From positions 1 to 64,000 of the forward strand of contig JAFKFV010000024.1 in NCBI GenBank assembly GCA_017307955.1: a stretch of 64,000 bases of DNA, read 5' to 3'. Below the pieces are notes generated by a model. The model ran no database searches. It was not told the origin of the DNA and was given only the letters and a program-made list of their open reading frames with translations. Both the position numbers and the translations under genes were made by a program. The DNA is from Allobosea sp. GTDB taxonomy: Bacteria > Pseudomonadota > Alphaproteobacteria > Rhizobiales > Kaistiaceae. Shown piece by piece: positions 13,285 through 21,912 of this stretch (positions within the stretch are counted from its first letter, which is position 1; each line of letters opens with the position of its first letter).

Positions 13285-14005
13285 CCCTCTCCCAGACGAT
13301 CGCCACGCGATCGAGATGCACGACCTGCGCTGCGCCGGCCATTTCGACCTCGCCGCCGCGCTGGAGGCCGAGCGCAAGGCTTGGCGGGCGGCCGAGGCCA
13401 AGGTCGCGGGCGGCTACGAGCGCGGCCGGCGCGACATGCTCAACGCGCTGCTGGCGCCGAATCCCATCGCCGCCGCGAAGCTGGCGCGCATGAGCGGCGT
13501 TGAGCCCGACATCGAGGGCCGTTTGCCCTTCGATGTCGTGTTCTGGGTGAGAGAGGTCGCCGAGCAGCTCGGCATCAAGCCGCTCCATAAGTGCTTCATC
13601 TGCGCGAAGCGGTTCCGCGCTGGCGAGATGGTCCTCCAGGACATCACCGAAGGCCTCGGCCACCGCGCCTGCTACGGCGACGATCGCGACAGCTTCGTGA
13701 ACCTCGACACCGGCGAGCCGATCGGCGCCGACGAGCCGTTGCCGACCGGCGAGCCCTACGATCCGGCCGAGTATCCGGGCTACGCGGCACCGGATGATGG
13801 TGGCGCGGTTGCGGCCGATGCCGGCAAAGTTCGCGAGGCGCTGGCAGCCATGCGGGCATGGTTTGGCATCGTCGTCGAGAAGATCGACCTTGATCCCGAC
13901 GACACCATCGTCGCCGTGTCGGCCATCGGGAAGGATGGCAAGCAAGAGGTGGCGCGGCGCTCGCTGCGGCAGATTTTCGAGCAAGCCGACGAGGCGCTCT
14001 CATGA
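13277..14005 (+). CDS. Hypothetical prophage protein with CxxC/HxxC cluster
   Basis: A 242-residue protein with three parts: an N-terminal helical region, a central metal-binding-like cluster C-F-I-C (HKCFICAKRFRAGEM) followed by GHRAC about 30 residues on, and a C-terminal helical domain (REALAAMRAWFGIVVEKIDL). The four ligands would suit one zinc ion. ATG at 13277 is used; a GTG at 13262 is possible. The stop overlaps the next gene (ATGA). The architecture is unfamiliar. Confidence 0.6.
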   Translation: MVDPLPDDRHAIEMHDLRCAGHFDLAAALEAERKAWRAAEAKVAGGYERGRRDMLNALLAPNPIAAAKLARMSGVEPDIEGRLPFDVVFWVREVAEQLGIKPLHKCFICAKRFRAGEMVLQDITEGLGHRACYGDDRDSFVNLDTGEPIGADEPLPTGEPYDPAEYPGYAAPDDGGAVAADAGKVREALAAMRAWFGIVVEKIDLDPDDTIVAVSAIGKDGKQEVARRSLRQIFEQADEALS

Positions 14006-14286
14006 TCACTGCCGAGCAACTGCACCTCCTTGAGGTCGTCGCCAAGAGTCCGTCTGCCAACGGCGGATGGACCCATTCCAACTATATCCGGCACGCGCTG
14101 ATCCGCGAGGTTCTGCACGACCGCTCGGCGCCAATTCCGTCCAGCACCGCCGTGCGGCGGCGTCTGATGGAACTGGCGAGCCTCTCTCTGATCAAGCAAT
14201 CGTCCTATGCCATCGGCCTTTACGGCTATGGCTGGAAGCTAACGCTCGAGGGGCAGGCTGCGCTGTCGGAAAAGGCCACGCCATGA
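14002..14286 (+). CDS. Putative winged-helix prophage protein
   Basis: A 94-residue protein. Residues 1-85 have the helix-helix-turn-helix-wing pattern of a small winged helix (SSTAVRRRLMELASLSLIKQ, then GYGWKLTLEGQAAL). It overlaps its two neighbours by ATGA. A DNA-binding role is plausible; no named family is recognised. Confidence 0.55.
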   Translation: MITAEQLHLLEVVAKSPSANGGWTHSNYIRHALIREVLHDRSAPIPSSTAVRRRLMELASLSLIKQSSYAIGLYGYGWKLTLEGQAALSEKATP

Positions 14287-14459
14287 CAGCCTCCCGCGCC
14301 GAGCGTCTTGAGACCGCCTCTCGCGACCTCCTGAACGCGCTCACCTATGACGACAGCGGCGCCGGCGGGCGCGGCGGCAATGGCGGCCTGATCTCGCGCG
14401 ACACGATCGCGAAGGCCGACCAGCTGCGGCTGATCCTTTCGGAGAAGCCCGATGCCTGA
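14283..14459 (+). CDS. Small hypothetical prophage protein
   Basis: A 58-residue protein (start MTASRAERLETASRDLLNAL) made of two helices joined by a glycine-rich loop (SGAGGRGGNGG). ATG at 14283 overlaps the preceding stop, and its own stop overlaps the next start by 8 bp. The only support is position and coupling. Confidence 0.5.
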   Translation: MTASRAERLETASRDLLNALTYDDSGAGGRGGNGGLISRDTIAKADQLRLILSEKPDA

Positions 14460-14724
14460 CCGCCTCCGCTGCATCGTGCCTTTCTGCAATCGCACCAGGC
14501 GGGGCAATGAGCAGGGGGAAGAGTGGATTTGCGATCCGCATTTTCGCTCGATCCCGCGCGCCCTGCGGGTCGAATACAACGCTGCATGGCACGAGGCGGC
14601 CAAAGCCGATCGGCGGGCGGCTGATGGCATTGAGCCTAACCCGGCGGTCTATGTTCGCGTGACACAAGCGTTCGACGCCTGCAAGTCGGCCGCAATCGAG
14701 GCTGCGGGAGGGATCGATGCCTAA
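14452..14724 (+). CDS. Small zinc-finger-like prophage protein
   Basis: A 90-residue protein whose first 35 residues hold C-x4-C-x15-C-x2-H (CIVPFCNRTR, then WICDPHF), a plausible zinc knuckle, followed by a polar helix. This layout is widespread in small proteins of Hyphomicrobiales prophages. It lies between overlapping genes; the function is unknown. Confidence 0.6.
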   Translation: MPDRLRCIVPFCNRTRRGNEQGEEWICDPHFRSIPRALRVEYNAAWHEAAKADRRAADGIEPNPAVYVRVTQAFDACKSAAIEAAGGIDA

Positions 14725-15073
14725 CCGCCCCGTCCGCATCCAGCTGCGCCGCACCAAGGGCTGGCGCATGCCCGAGAACACGGTGAAGGTCGATCGCTCC
14801 ACGAAGTGGGGGAACATCTTCATCCCCGGGAGCGATAACCCGTTTTTCCCCGGCAGGAAGGTCGAGGATCGCCGCCATGCGTGGCGCCTTTTTCAGGGGC
14901 ACGCGCCCCATAATGAGCAGCTCGTGACCGCCGCGCGTGCCGAGCTGCGCGGCAAGAACCTTGCCTGCTGGTGCCCCCCGCCAGAGCCCGGCCAGCCGGA
15001 CTGCTGTCATGCCGCCGTGCTGCTCGAGATCGCTAATCCGGATGATGGCGCATCGTCGAGGGTGGCCGACTGA
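14717..15073 (+). CDS. DUF4326 phage protein
   Basis: A 118-residue protein that fits DUF4326: RIQLRRTKGWRMPENTVKVD near the start, KWGN in the middle, and the C-terminal signature ELRGKNLACWCPP with CCHA. The conserved Cys and His residues hint at a metal or catalytic site; the biochemical role of the family is not established. It is common in temperate phages. It overlaps the excisionase-like gene by one base (TGATG). Confidence 0.85.
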   Translation: MPNRPVRIQLRRTKGWRMPENTVKVDRSTKWGNIFIPGSDNPFFPGRKVEDRRHAWRLFQGHAPHNEQLVTAARAELRGKNLACWCPPPEPGQPDCCHAAVLLEIANPDDGASSRVAD

Positions 15074-15456
15074 TGCCCCGCGTAAAACCCCCGGCTCGCG
15101 CGCCCGAGCGCATCCGCGCCGACGAGGCCGCCGCCATCCTTGGCGTGAAGGTGCGCACGGTGCAATCTCTGGCTGCGCGGGGCGAACTGCCGGGCGCGGC
15201 GATGATCGGCCGCCTCTGGACGTTCGACGAGCTCGCGCTGCGTCAATGGATCAGGGAGCGTTCCTCATGGCCGACAAACCAAGGCCCGACAAACCAAGGC
15301 CCGACAAACCAAGGCCCGACAAGCCGCGGGCACCGAAGCACACTTACTGGCGGGGCGACACGCTCTGGTGCCGCTTTACCGTTGCAGGCCGAGAAGTCCG
15401 CGAAAGCCTTCAGACAGGCTCTCCAGGCATTGCGGCGCGGCGAGTCGCCGCCCTGA
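15073..15456 (+). CDS. Excisionase-like helix-turn-helix protein
   Basis: Up to 127 residues. Residues 14-65 form a MerR/AlpA-type winged helix (IRADEAAAILGVKVRTVQSL, then WTFDELALRQWIRE), the usual fold of recombination directionality factors. The C-terminal 60 residues lie over the integrase gene in another frame and include three PTNQG repeats created by a 15-bp DNA repeat, so the true end may be less important. Its position directly before the integrase supports an excisionase role. Confidence 0.7.
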   Translation: MPRVKPPARAPERIRADEAAAILGVKVRTVQSLAARGELPGAAMIGRLWTFDELALRQWIRERSSWPTNQGPTNQGPTNQGPTSRGHRSTLTGGATRSGAALPLQAEKSAKAFRQALQALRRGESPP

Positions 15457-16412
15457 GGGACAAGGCCATCGGCCGCGCCAAGTTCGGCGAGCATGTCGTC
15501 AGCTGGGAAGACGCCGGCACGGCGTGGGCGCGGTACATCGCCGGACAGGTCGGCTCGCCGCGCACGGTGAAGCGCTATGCCGATTCGCTGTCGATCGCGA
15601 CGCCGCATTTCGCCGGCCGACCGATCGCTGATCTCGGCAAGGATCACGTCAACGCCTTCGTGACGGCGCGCCGCGCCGGCGGCGTGAGCAACGCCACCAT
15701 CCGCCGCGACCTGCAGGCGATCTCGTCATTGCTGGACTTCGCGGAGGATGAAGGCTGGCGCGAGGGCAACCCGGCGCGCGACAAGATGCGCCGCCTGAAG
15801 GAACATCGCGATCCGATCACGTTGCCCGACGAGGCCGATATCGCCTTCGTGCTGTCGCGGCTTGCGCCGGCGCATGCCGACATGCTGAGGGCGGCGCGGG
15901 CAACGGGCATGCGCCAGGCCGAGCTGGCGACCGCGCGGCGGAAGGACTTCGACCCCGTCCGCAAGAGCCTGTTGCTGATGGGCAAGGGTCGCAAGCAGCG
16001 CACGATCGAGCTCTCGGCCGAGGCGGTCGAGATCCTGTCGCGGCAGCCGGCGGCGCTCAAATGCGAGACGATCTTTCACCATGGCGGCAAGCCGATCGGC
16101 CAGGCGGCCTTCGTCTATTCGCGGGCGCGGCGGGCGGCACAGAAGGCGGCACAGAAGGCCGGGCTCCCGTTCCGGGGCTTCCGCTTCCATGACATGCGCC
16201 ATCTCTACGCCGTCGAATTCCTCCAGGGCGGCGGCGACATCTACACGCTGTCGCAGCATTTGCGCCATTCCTCCGTCAAGACGACGGAGATCTATCTCGA
16301 CTTCCTGACCCCGGAAGAGGCCGAAGCGGCCAAGCGCGGCGGCAGGAAGGCGCTTGACGCCGAGGCGGCCATCGGCGAAGAGACCGCGTCCGTTCGCCCG
16401 GCCCGGGCCTGA
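15267..16412 (+). CDS. int: Tyrosine-family site-specific integrase
   Basis: A 381-residue phage integrase with the full catalytic set: Arg216 (GMRQAEL), Lys242-region (GKGRKQR), His308-x-x-Arg311 (HDMR), His334 and nucleophile Tyr343 (TTEIYLDF). Residues 75-170 are the core-binding SAM-like domain. The first 21 residues are a KPRPD repeat. ATG at 15267 follows AGGGAG. It ends 94 bp before tRNA-Thr, which marks this end of the element and suggests a nearby attachment site. It should insert and, with the excisionase-like protein, excise the element. Confidence 0.93.
   Translation: MADKPRPDKPRPDKPRPDKPRAPKHTYWRGDTLWCRFTVAGREVRESLQTGSPGIAARRVAALRDKAIGRAKFGEHVVSWEDAGTAWARYIAGQVGSPRTVKRYADSLSIATPHFAGRPIADLGKDHVNAFVTARRAGGVSNATIRRDLQAISSLLDFAEDEGWREGNPARDKMRRLKEHRDPITLPDEADIAFVLSRLAPAHADMLRAARATGMRQAELATARRKDFDPVRKSLLLMGKGRKQRTIELSAEAVEILSRQPAALKCETIFHHGGKPIGQAAFVYSRARRAAQKAAQKAGLPFRGFRFHDMRHLYAVEFLQGGGDIYTLSQHLRHSSVKTTEIYLDFLTPEEAEAAKRGGRKALDAEAAIGEETASVRPARA
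15271..15325 (+). repeat. 15-bp tandem repeat shared by two reading frames
   Basis: Three exact copies of CCGACAAACCAAGGC (15271-15315) and a partial fourth. Because the unit is 15 bp it reads as KPRPD in the integrase frame and PTNQG in the overlapping excisionase-like frame. Copy-number changes would keep both frames. Confidence 0.95.
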
Positions 16413-16425
16413 CGCCGCTGTCACG

Positions 16426-16461
16426 AAAAACGGCACACGACAATCGGTTTCGTGTGTGCCG
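16426..16461 (-). terminator. Rho-independent terminator, leftward
   Basis: On the minus strand CGGCACAC (16461-16454) pairs with GTGTGCCG (16438-16431), directly followed by five T (16430-16426). It would stop leftward transcription coming from the TupA-like gene across the tRNA before it enters the integrase antisense. The plus-strand reading lacks a T run, so it is a poor integrase terminator. Confidence 0.7.
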
Positions 16462-16506
16462 CCAAGGCGTCAAATGCTTGATCCGGCAGCGAAATATGCG
16501 ACAGGC

Positions 16507-16581
16507 GCCGGTTTAGCTCAGCGGTAGAGCAGCGGTTTTGTAAACCGAAGGTCGGGGGTTCAATCCCCTCAACCGGCACCA
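16507..16581 (+). tRNA. tRNA-Thr(UGU)
   Basis: A 72-nt tRNA plus an encoded CCA. The acceptor GCCGGTT (16507-16513) pairs with AACCGGC (16571-16577); D arm GCTC-GAGC; anticodon stem CGGTT/AACCG around loop TTTGTAA with anticodon TGT; T arm GGGGGTTCAATCCCC; discriminator A. It lies 94 bp from the integrase, a common phage target, though the gene here points away from the element. Confidence 0.97.
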
Positions 16582-16598
16582 CTTTTCCCCAATTGTGG

Positions 16599-17591
16599 TC
16601 AGTTCGCCGCGACCGCGGTCGTAACGGGCGTGGGAACGGCTCTCGCGGAGGCTTCAGCGCGCGCGGGCGGCAGGATACGGCGGTGGCGGAACAGGATCGC
16701 GAATGCCGCCCGGTAGTGCTTTGCCCTCAACCGCCAGGCGCAGCCGAGGACGGTATCGGCCTCGTCGGGAGTGAAATTGACGAGGCCCGACCAGGAATAG
16801 GGCGTGACCTCGCCGACCCAGAAGCGGTCGCCACCGTCATAGAAATCGACGCGCAGATAATCGAGACCGGTGGCGAGTCCCTCCGCCGTGGCGATCATGT
16901 CTGCCAGCCTCGGCGGCCGATCCAGGACACCGGCATAAGGATCGCGCGAGGTCTTCCAGTAGAGGCGCGTCCAGTCGGCGGTATGGAACTGCGTCCGCCG
17001 CTCGCGCTCCGGTCCCGTGACCACGACAGACTCGACAAAGCGCGCCTTGCCGTCGAAGCAGAAGATCTTGCGCTCCTGGAAGGGCGTGCCATCGGGATCG
17101 CCGAGAAACGCCTCGACGATCAGCCTCCGGCGGATGTTCTCATAGCCTGGCTCCATCATCTTCGAGCCGTGATTGACCGAAAGCCATTCCCGCATCTTGC
17201 CGCGCAGCGCGGCCTGGTCGATCACATCGCCCGGCTTGACCACGACGACGTGCTCGCAGGCATGCGTGCTCTTCAAAACGAAGGGGCGCGGCAGCGTATC
17301 GAACGGCACCGCCTCGGGATCGTCGCCGATGAAATAGATCTTCGCCTGCATGTCGGGCCCGAGGCGCTCTTCGACATAGCGATGCGATTCATATTTGTCG
17401 CAGAAGACGGCGAAGAGCGGATTGAGATCGAACAGCTTGCGCCACTGCATCTTTTCGCTGAAGCGGCCCGGCCGGAAGATCGAGGGCTCGCGCCCGCTAT
17501 GGGCCCGATACATCGCCCTGACCCGATCGATCGCCGCCAGCCACTCACGAATACGGCGGGGGAAAGCCCGCTCGATCCGGCGAAGTTCCAT
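16599..17591 (-). CDS. TupA-like ATP-grasp (polysaccharide/teichuronopeptide-type) protein
   Basis: A 330-residue protein of the TupA-like ATP-grasp family. Key blocks are FSEKMQWRKLF, FVLKSTHACEHVVVV (nucleotide-binding lysine) and LRVDFYD followed by GEVTPYSWSG (metal-binding acidic site). Family members sit in cell-surface polysaccharide clusters and are thought to add amino acids or peptides to glycans. Here the gene stands alone beside the tRNA. ATG at 17591 has GGGGGTTG upstream; a TTG at 17597 is less likely. The substrate is unknown. Confidence 0.85.
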   Translation of the reverse strand: MELRRIERAFPRRIREWLAAIDRVRAMYRAHSGREPSIFRPGRFSEKMQWRKLFDLNPLFAVFCDKYESHRYVEERLGPDMQAKIYFIGDDPEAVPFDTLPRPFVLKSTHACEHVVVVKPGDVIDQAALRGKMREWLSVNHGSKMMEPGYENIRRRLIVEAFLGDPDGTPFQERKIFCFDGKARFVESVVVTGPERERRTQFHTADWTRLYWKTSRDPYAGVLDRPPRLADMIATAEGLATGLDYLRVDFYDGGDRFWVGEVTPYSWSGLVNFTPDEADTVLGCAWRLRAKHYRAAFAILFRHRRILPPARAEASARAVPTPVTTAVAAN

Positions 17592-17836
17592 CGACAACCC
17601 CCGTGCCCAAGACGGCTGCCTAGACCCAGCTGGAGCGTAGCAGTTGCATCGCAGCGCACAATCGGGCGGAGCGGGCGACCACTTTTCGCCGAGGGCTGTG
17701 ACATTCTCGCCTCTCAGGGTTGCGGAACGAAACGATCTGGTAAAAGTTTCGGTACCTACGACGAGAACCAGTCACCATCTGACTGGTACCTGAGTCGATT
17801 CGGCCCCGGCGCCGGTTTCAGTTCACTGGACCCTTC

Positions 17837-18292
17837 ATGCAACAGACCCTCAAGCCCGCACAGGCGGAGCCGACGGACGCCGTTGGTGCCATGCACCAAG
17901 TCGGCGCGCTGCCGCTTCGACGCGGCGCGGCGGGACTGGAGGTCTGCCTCGTCACGACGCGCGAGACGCGGCGCTGGACGATTCCCAAAGGCTGGCCGAT
18001 GAAGAGCAAGACCGACCGTCAGGCCGCCGCCATCGAGGCACGCCAGGAGGGCGGCCTTGTCGGCAAGGTCGGCAAGGCGCCGATCGGCAGCTTCCTCTAC
18101 TGGAAGCGCCGCACGGCGCAGCTCGACCTCGTCGAGGTCGCGGTCTACGAGATGCGGGTCAAGGAGCAGCTTCCAACCTGGAAGGAAGCCGGACAACGCT
18201 ACGTGATGTGGTTTCCGGTCGAAGCGGCCGCCGAACTCGTCGAGGAGCCGGGGCTGAAGTCCATTCTCGCGAGCCTGCGCCCGGCGCGCTGA
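17837..18292 (+). CDS. Nudix-fold protein with degenerate Nudix box
   Basis: A 151-residue Nudix-domain protein. The segment after IPKGWPM aligns with the Nudix box G-x5-E-x7-REUxEExGU, but the first Glu is Lys58, the Arg is Ile66 and the first Glu of the EE pair is Gln70. Only Glu67 and Glu71 remain. Close chromosomal homologues usually read GWPM with an intact REAxEEAG, so this copy may have lost or changed hydrolase activity. The start at 17837 has a weak ribosome site. It is convergent with bcsK. Confidence 0.8.
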   Translation: MQQTLKPAQAEPTDAVGAMHQVGALPLRRGAAGLEVCLVTTRETRRWTIPKGWPMKSKTDRQAAAIEARQEGGLVGKVGKAPIGSFLYWKRRTAQLDLVEVAVYEMRVKEQLPTWKEAGQRYVMWFPVEAAAELVEEPGLKSILASLRPAR

Positions 18293-18316
18293 CGCCGGCG
18301 TCGCCACCGAACGCGC

Positions 18317-20854
18317 TCAACGCCGATCGATATCGTCCGCGTCATACATCGGCTTGTTGGCGTCGGTCATCGAGACCAACGCCTTCGCCGCTTCGCGCGA
18401 GCCGGTTCCGGCCACGGCCGTCAGGATGCGCTTCGCCTCGCGCACCCGGCCAAGATGGAAATAGGACCAGGCGCGGATCATGAGCAGGTCCTTCTGCTCC
18501 GGCGCCAGTTGCGAGCGCTGGTCAAGGAACATCAGCGCTTCCAGCCAGCGATTGTCGGAATATGCCGCGAGCGCGCGCTGCGTGAGGATTTCGCGATTGA
18601 GCTCCTCGGCCCGCTTCGGGCTCTGCGGTGCCGAGGCGGCGGAAACGGCGGCGGTGTCGGTCAGTCCGGCCCGCAGCGCCGCGAGCGATTTGCCATAGGC
18701 GGCGTCCTGCCGCGACTTGCCAGTCGTCGTGCGCATGGCAGCGTCGAAGGCGTCCGCAGCCTCGATCGGGCGATTGTAGCCCATCAGGCACCAGCCGCGA
18801 TTGAGAGCGGCCTGCCCGCGCAGGTCGCCCGGCGGGACATAACGGCGGCAATCGCTCCCGCCGCCTCCGCCACCACCCGACGACGCCGTCGTCCGGCGAA
18901 CCGGCTGGGCGGCCGGCTCGGCGGCAGCCACCGGCTCGACATAGTTTCCGTTCGGATCGGGAACGACATAGGCCGTCGATGTCGCCCGCGCCGTCGCAGG
19001 CGCAAGGTCCGTGCCCTGCGCCGGCAGCGGCTGCGATCCCGGCGCCGCGATGCTCGGCGGCAGATCGAAGCCGCGCAGGGCCTTCTGCGCCGCGGCGCGC
19101 TGCCGCGCAGGATCGATCAGATCGGCTATTCGCTGCGAGCGTTGCCCCCAGACCTTGATGATCTGCGCCAGCGCCGCGCGGTCGCCGAGCTTCTGGGCGG
19201 CGAGCGCAAGACCGAAAGCCGCGGGCTCGAGATCCGGCTTCCAGGTGAGCGCCGCCGAGAACCAGCGCGCCGCCGCCACCGTCTGGCCGGTGTTGTAGGC
19301 ATACCAGCCGAGATCCTGGGCGCCGGGCGCATATTTCGCGTCGCCGATGACCTTGGCCATGCGGGCCATGACCTCCGGCTCGATCTTCGCCGGCGGGTCG
19401 AGCGCGAGCAGCGCCGTCGCCACGACGAGATAGGCTTCCTTGTTTTCCGGGCTCGCGTCGCGCCAGCGATAGGCCGCGGCCTCGGCTTCGGCGGGCCGGT
19501 CCAGCGCGTTCAGCGCATAGGCGAGGCCCTGGGCGATCTGCGGCGTGTCGGCCCGCGTCTTGGCGAGCGCCCACCACATCGCCGAGCTCTCGGCGTCGTT
19601 ATGCGTGAAGAGGTAGGAGGCGAGAAGAACAGCGTCATCCGGCTTGTTGCTCGCCCTGGCGATCTCGCCGAGCAGCGCGAGATCCTCGGCAGGCGCCGTG
19701 CGGCTGGCGTCCTTCGCCGCAGAGCCTATCCGGCGGCGCGCGATATCGCCCTTGACCGGGGCGAACTCGCCCTTGCCGTCGGGTCCGACACGCTCGAGCG
19801 CCAGGAGATCGGCAAGCTCGGCATCGCCGAGATAGGCCATGGCCTTCTGGACGGTGGCGAGGCGCTCCTTGGGATCCTGGCAGTTCGTCAGCACATAGAC
19901 ATCGACGTCGCGGGCGCGGCCCGCACGGTCGCTGCGGGCAAAGGCCTCCGCGAGCCGCCACAGCACATCGACATCGGCGCAGGTGAGCAGGCTGGGCGTC
20001 GCCGCGGCGATCTGCACCACGGTCTCCCATTGCTTGGCGTTCGAGGCGTTGACCAGCCGCTCGCGCTGCTCACCGACATCGAGGCGGGCAAGGAGATCGG
20101 CCGGCGGCGTCCAGCCCGGCTGAGACGCGACACGATCGGCAATCGCGGCTCGGACGGCGGCGTAGTTTCCCTGGCTGTAGAGCTGCCACATGTTGTCGAG
20201 CAGCGTATCGACCACCGGGATCGGCGCGGTCATGTCGGCCGGCGGATACCAGCTCGGATAAAGCGCGCGCAGCCGGGCGATCTCGGCGTTGAGGCGGCGG
20301 GTGTCGCCCTGGCGCGCAAAATAGCGAAGCGCCGTCTCGTCGACGGCGGGCATGCCCGAGGCAGGCGCTGCGCCAGTGCCGGACTGCGGAGCCGCCGCGG
20401 TCCCCTGGGCCGGCTGCGGCTGGACGGGCTGCGCTGCGGCGGGTGCCGACGGCGCAGGCTGCGCGGCGGGCGCCTGAGCCGGTGCCGTGGCGGCCGGCGC
20501 TGCCGGAGCGGTCGCGCCCGGCCGGACGATCGTGTTGGCGCCGGGAAGCTGGACGCCCCCTCCCCCGGCCGGCGTCTGAGCGCCCGGCAGCACCACCGGC
20601 GGCGACGCCTGCAGCTGCTGCGACTGTGCCATACGGTTCGCGCCGAAGACGTCGTCGGCGACGGGAATGGCCGAGGCCGCGTCGGCGGTTTGCAGGAACA
20701 TGCCGGCGGTCGCCGCCGACGAACTGGATCCGTTCGACCGCATCACCTGCGAGAGATCGTCCGTCCGCGTCGCCGCCTGGCGCACGAAGACGGCACCGAG
20801 AATGCCGACGATCGCGACCGAGCCGATGACGAGAAAGATCCCCCTCACAGGCAT
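18317..20854 (-). CDS. bcsK: TPR protein of type III cellulose operon (BcsK-like)
   Basis: An 845-residue protein. It has an N-terminal membrane anchor or signal (residues 1-30), a proline/alanine-rich stretch (95-170), then helical TPR-like repeats to about 620, a glycine-serine linker and a further TPR block to the end (LMIRAWSYFHLGRVREAKRI). The operon lacks the outer-membrane porin BcsC; in type III operons a TPR protein called BcsK occupies this place. It probably links inner-membrane synthase to the cell wall or exit route (inference). Its start overlaps the bcsZ end by 10 bp. Confidence 0.75.
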   Translation of the reverse strand: MPVRGIFLVIGSVAIVGILGAVFVRQAATRTDDLSQVMRSNGSSSSAATAGMFLQTADAASAIPVADDVFGANRMAQSQQLQASPPVVLPGAQTPAGGGGVQLPGANTIVRPGATAPAAPAATAPAQAPAAQPAPSAPAAAQPVQPQPAQGTAAAPQSGTGAAPASGMPAVDETALRYFARQGDTRRLNAEIARLRALYPSWYPPADMTAPIPVVDTLLDNMWQLYSQGNYAAVRAAIADRVASQPGWTPPADLLARLDVGEQRERLVNASNAKQWETVVQIAAATPSLLTCADVDVLWRLAEAFARSDRAGRARDVDVYVLTNCQDPKERLATVQKAMAYLGDAELADLLALERVGPDGKGEFAPVKGDIARRRIGSAAKDASRTAPAEDLALLGEIARASNKPDDAVLLASYLFTHNDAESSAMWWALAKTRADTPQIAQGLAYALNALDRPAEAEAAAYRWRDASPENKEAYLVVATALLALDPPAKIEPEVMARMAKVIGDAKYAPGAQDLGWYAYNTGQTVAAARWFSAALTWKPDLEPAAFGLALAAQKLGDRAALAQIIKVWGQRSQRIADLIDPARQRAAAQKALRGFDLPPSIAAPGSQPLPAQGTDLAPATARATSTAYVVPDPNGNYVEPVAAAEPAAQPVRRTTASSGGGGGGGSDCRRYVPPGDLRGQAALNRGWCLMGYNRPIEAADAFDAAMRTTTGKSRQDAAYGKSLAALRAGLTDTAAVSAASAPQSPKRAEELNREILTQRALAAYSDNRWLEALMFLDQRSQLAPEQKDLLMIRAWSYFHLGRVREAKRILTAVAGTGSREAAKALVSMTDANKPMYDADDIDRR

Positions 20855-21912
20855 TTCGACTGCCTCTCCGCGAGATAGGAGACCGACAGCAGATAGAGCG
20901 TCGCCGGATAGTAATGCGTCGGCGTGAAGAGCCGCAGATCGGCGGGGATCGGCGTGCCATCATCGACGCAGGCGACGAGCGCCGCGAGCATGCGATAGCC
21001 CGGCTCGCTCAGCGTCGCGGCCGTCTGGTTGGTCTCGACATTGATGAGCGGCAGGCCGCGCATCTGGGCACCCCGCCAAGCCGACTCGAAGGGTCCGAGC
21101 CATGTCTTGTCGGTGATGCCGGCCCGGATGAGATAAAGCGGAATTCGAATCGCATTGTAGCCGAAAAGCGGATCGAAGCCCGCGGCCGGCTTCGGCGCGC
21201 TGTCATGCAGCGAGATCCACTCGCTGGGCAGCTCGGATTGGCCGAAGCGCGACGCGGCGGTGAGGTCGAGGCCGGATTTGGCGAGCCGCTGCCAATCGGT
21301 TTGCGGCGCCAGCTGCTGCAGGACGGGCAGTGCCTCGAAGACCCAGTAGGAAAGATTGATGACCGGCCCGTCGTCCGGCCGGTCGGCCGCGGTGAAGCCG
21401 TTGACGCCGGGCAGGAGGATCAGGTTGCCGTCATGCTCGATAACCGAGGTCTTGCCGACTGCCTCGGCGAGCGCGGCGGCTGCTGCGGTGTAGCGCGGAA
21501 TCTCCCAGGCGCGGCCGGCCATCGCGAGCGCATAGGCGATGAGGATGTCGCCGTCGCTCGCATTGTTGATGTCGGGCACGTGCGGGTCGCTCGGTCGCCA
21601 CATCCACACCGACAACCCGTCGCTCCGCAACAGCATCTGCGTCTGGGTGAACGACCAGATGCGCTCGAAGCTGGCGCGGTCGTCGCCGGCGAGCGCGAGG
21701 AGCAGCCCATAGCCCTGCCCTTCGCTGTGGCTGATCGAACCATTGGCATCGTCGATGACGCGGCCCGACACGTCGACGAAGCGCGCGGCATAGGCCTGCC
21801 AGACGGCCGGACTGATCGTGCCCTGGATGCGCAGCGGCACGGTTTCGGCCTGCGCGGCCGAAACGCCGAAGAACGCCATGAAGGATGCGAGGATAAGGGC
21901 GGCGCCGTTCAC
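20845..21912 (-). CDS. bcsZ: Endo-1,4-beta-glucanase BcsZ (GH8)
   Basis: A 355-residue periplasmic cellulase of glycoside hydrolase family 8. A signal peptide covers residues 1-22. The proton-donor glutamate lies in ISHSEGQGYGLLLA and the second catalytic acid in NNASDGDILIAYAL; PVINLSYWVF and LFGYNAIRIPLYL complete the family pattern. BcsZ trims nascent cellulose and is required for or modulates polymer assembly. The start overlaps the bcsB stop (ATGA). Confidence 0.95.
   Translation of the reverse strand: MNGAALILASFMAFFGVSAAQAETVPLRIQGTISPAVWQAYAARFVDVSGRVIDDANGSISHSEGQGYGLLLALAGDDRASFERIWSFTQTQMLLRSDGLSVWMWRPSDPHVPDINNASDGDILIAYALAMAGRAWEIPRYTAAAAALAEAVGKTSVIEHDGNLILLPGVNGFTAADRPDDGPVINLSYWVFEALPVLQQLAPQTDWQRLAKSGLDLTAASRFGQSELPSEWISLHDSAPKPAAGFDPLFGYNAIRIPLYLIRAGITDKTWLGPFESAWRGAQMRGLPLINVETNQTAATLSEPGYRMLAALVACVDDGTPIPADLRLFTPTHYYPATLYLLSVSYLAERQSKCL

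Noticed and set aside
15271..15325. 15-bp direct repeats as attachment or CRISPR-like sequence
   Set aside because: They are contiguous without spacers and lie in coding sequence of the integrase N-terminus.
1..16412. Island as an ICE or plasmid instead of a prophage
   Set aside because: No conjugation or relaxase genes are seen, while CI/Cro switch, DUF5131, DUF4326 and phage integrase are. Structural genes are outside the window, so a satellite or defective phage remains possible.
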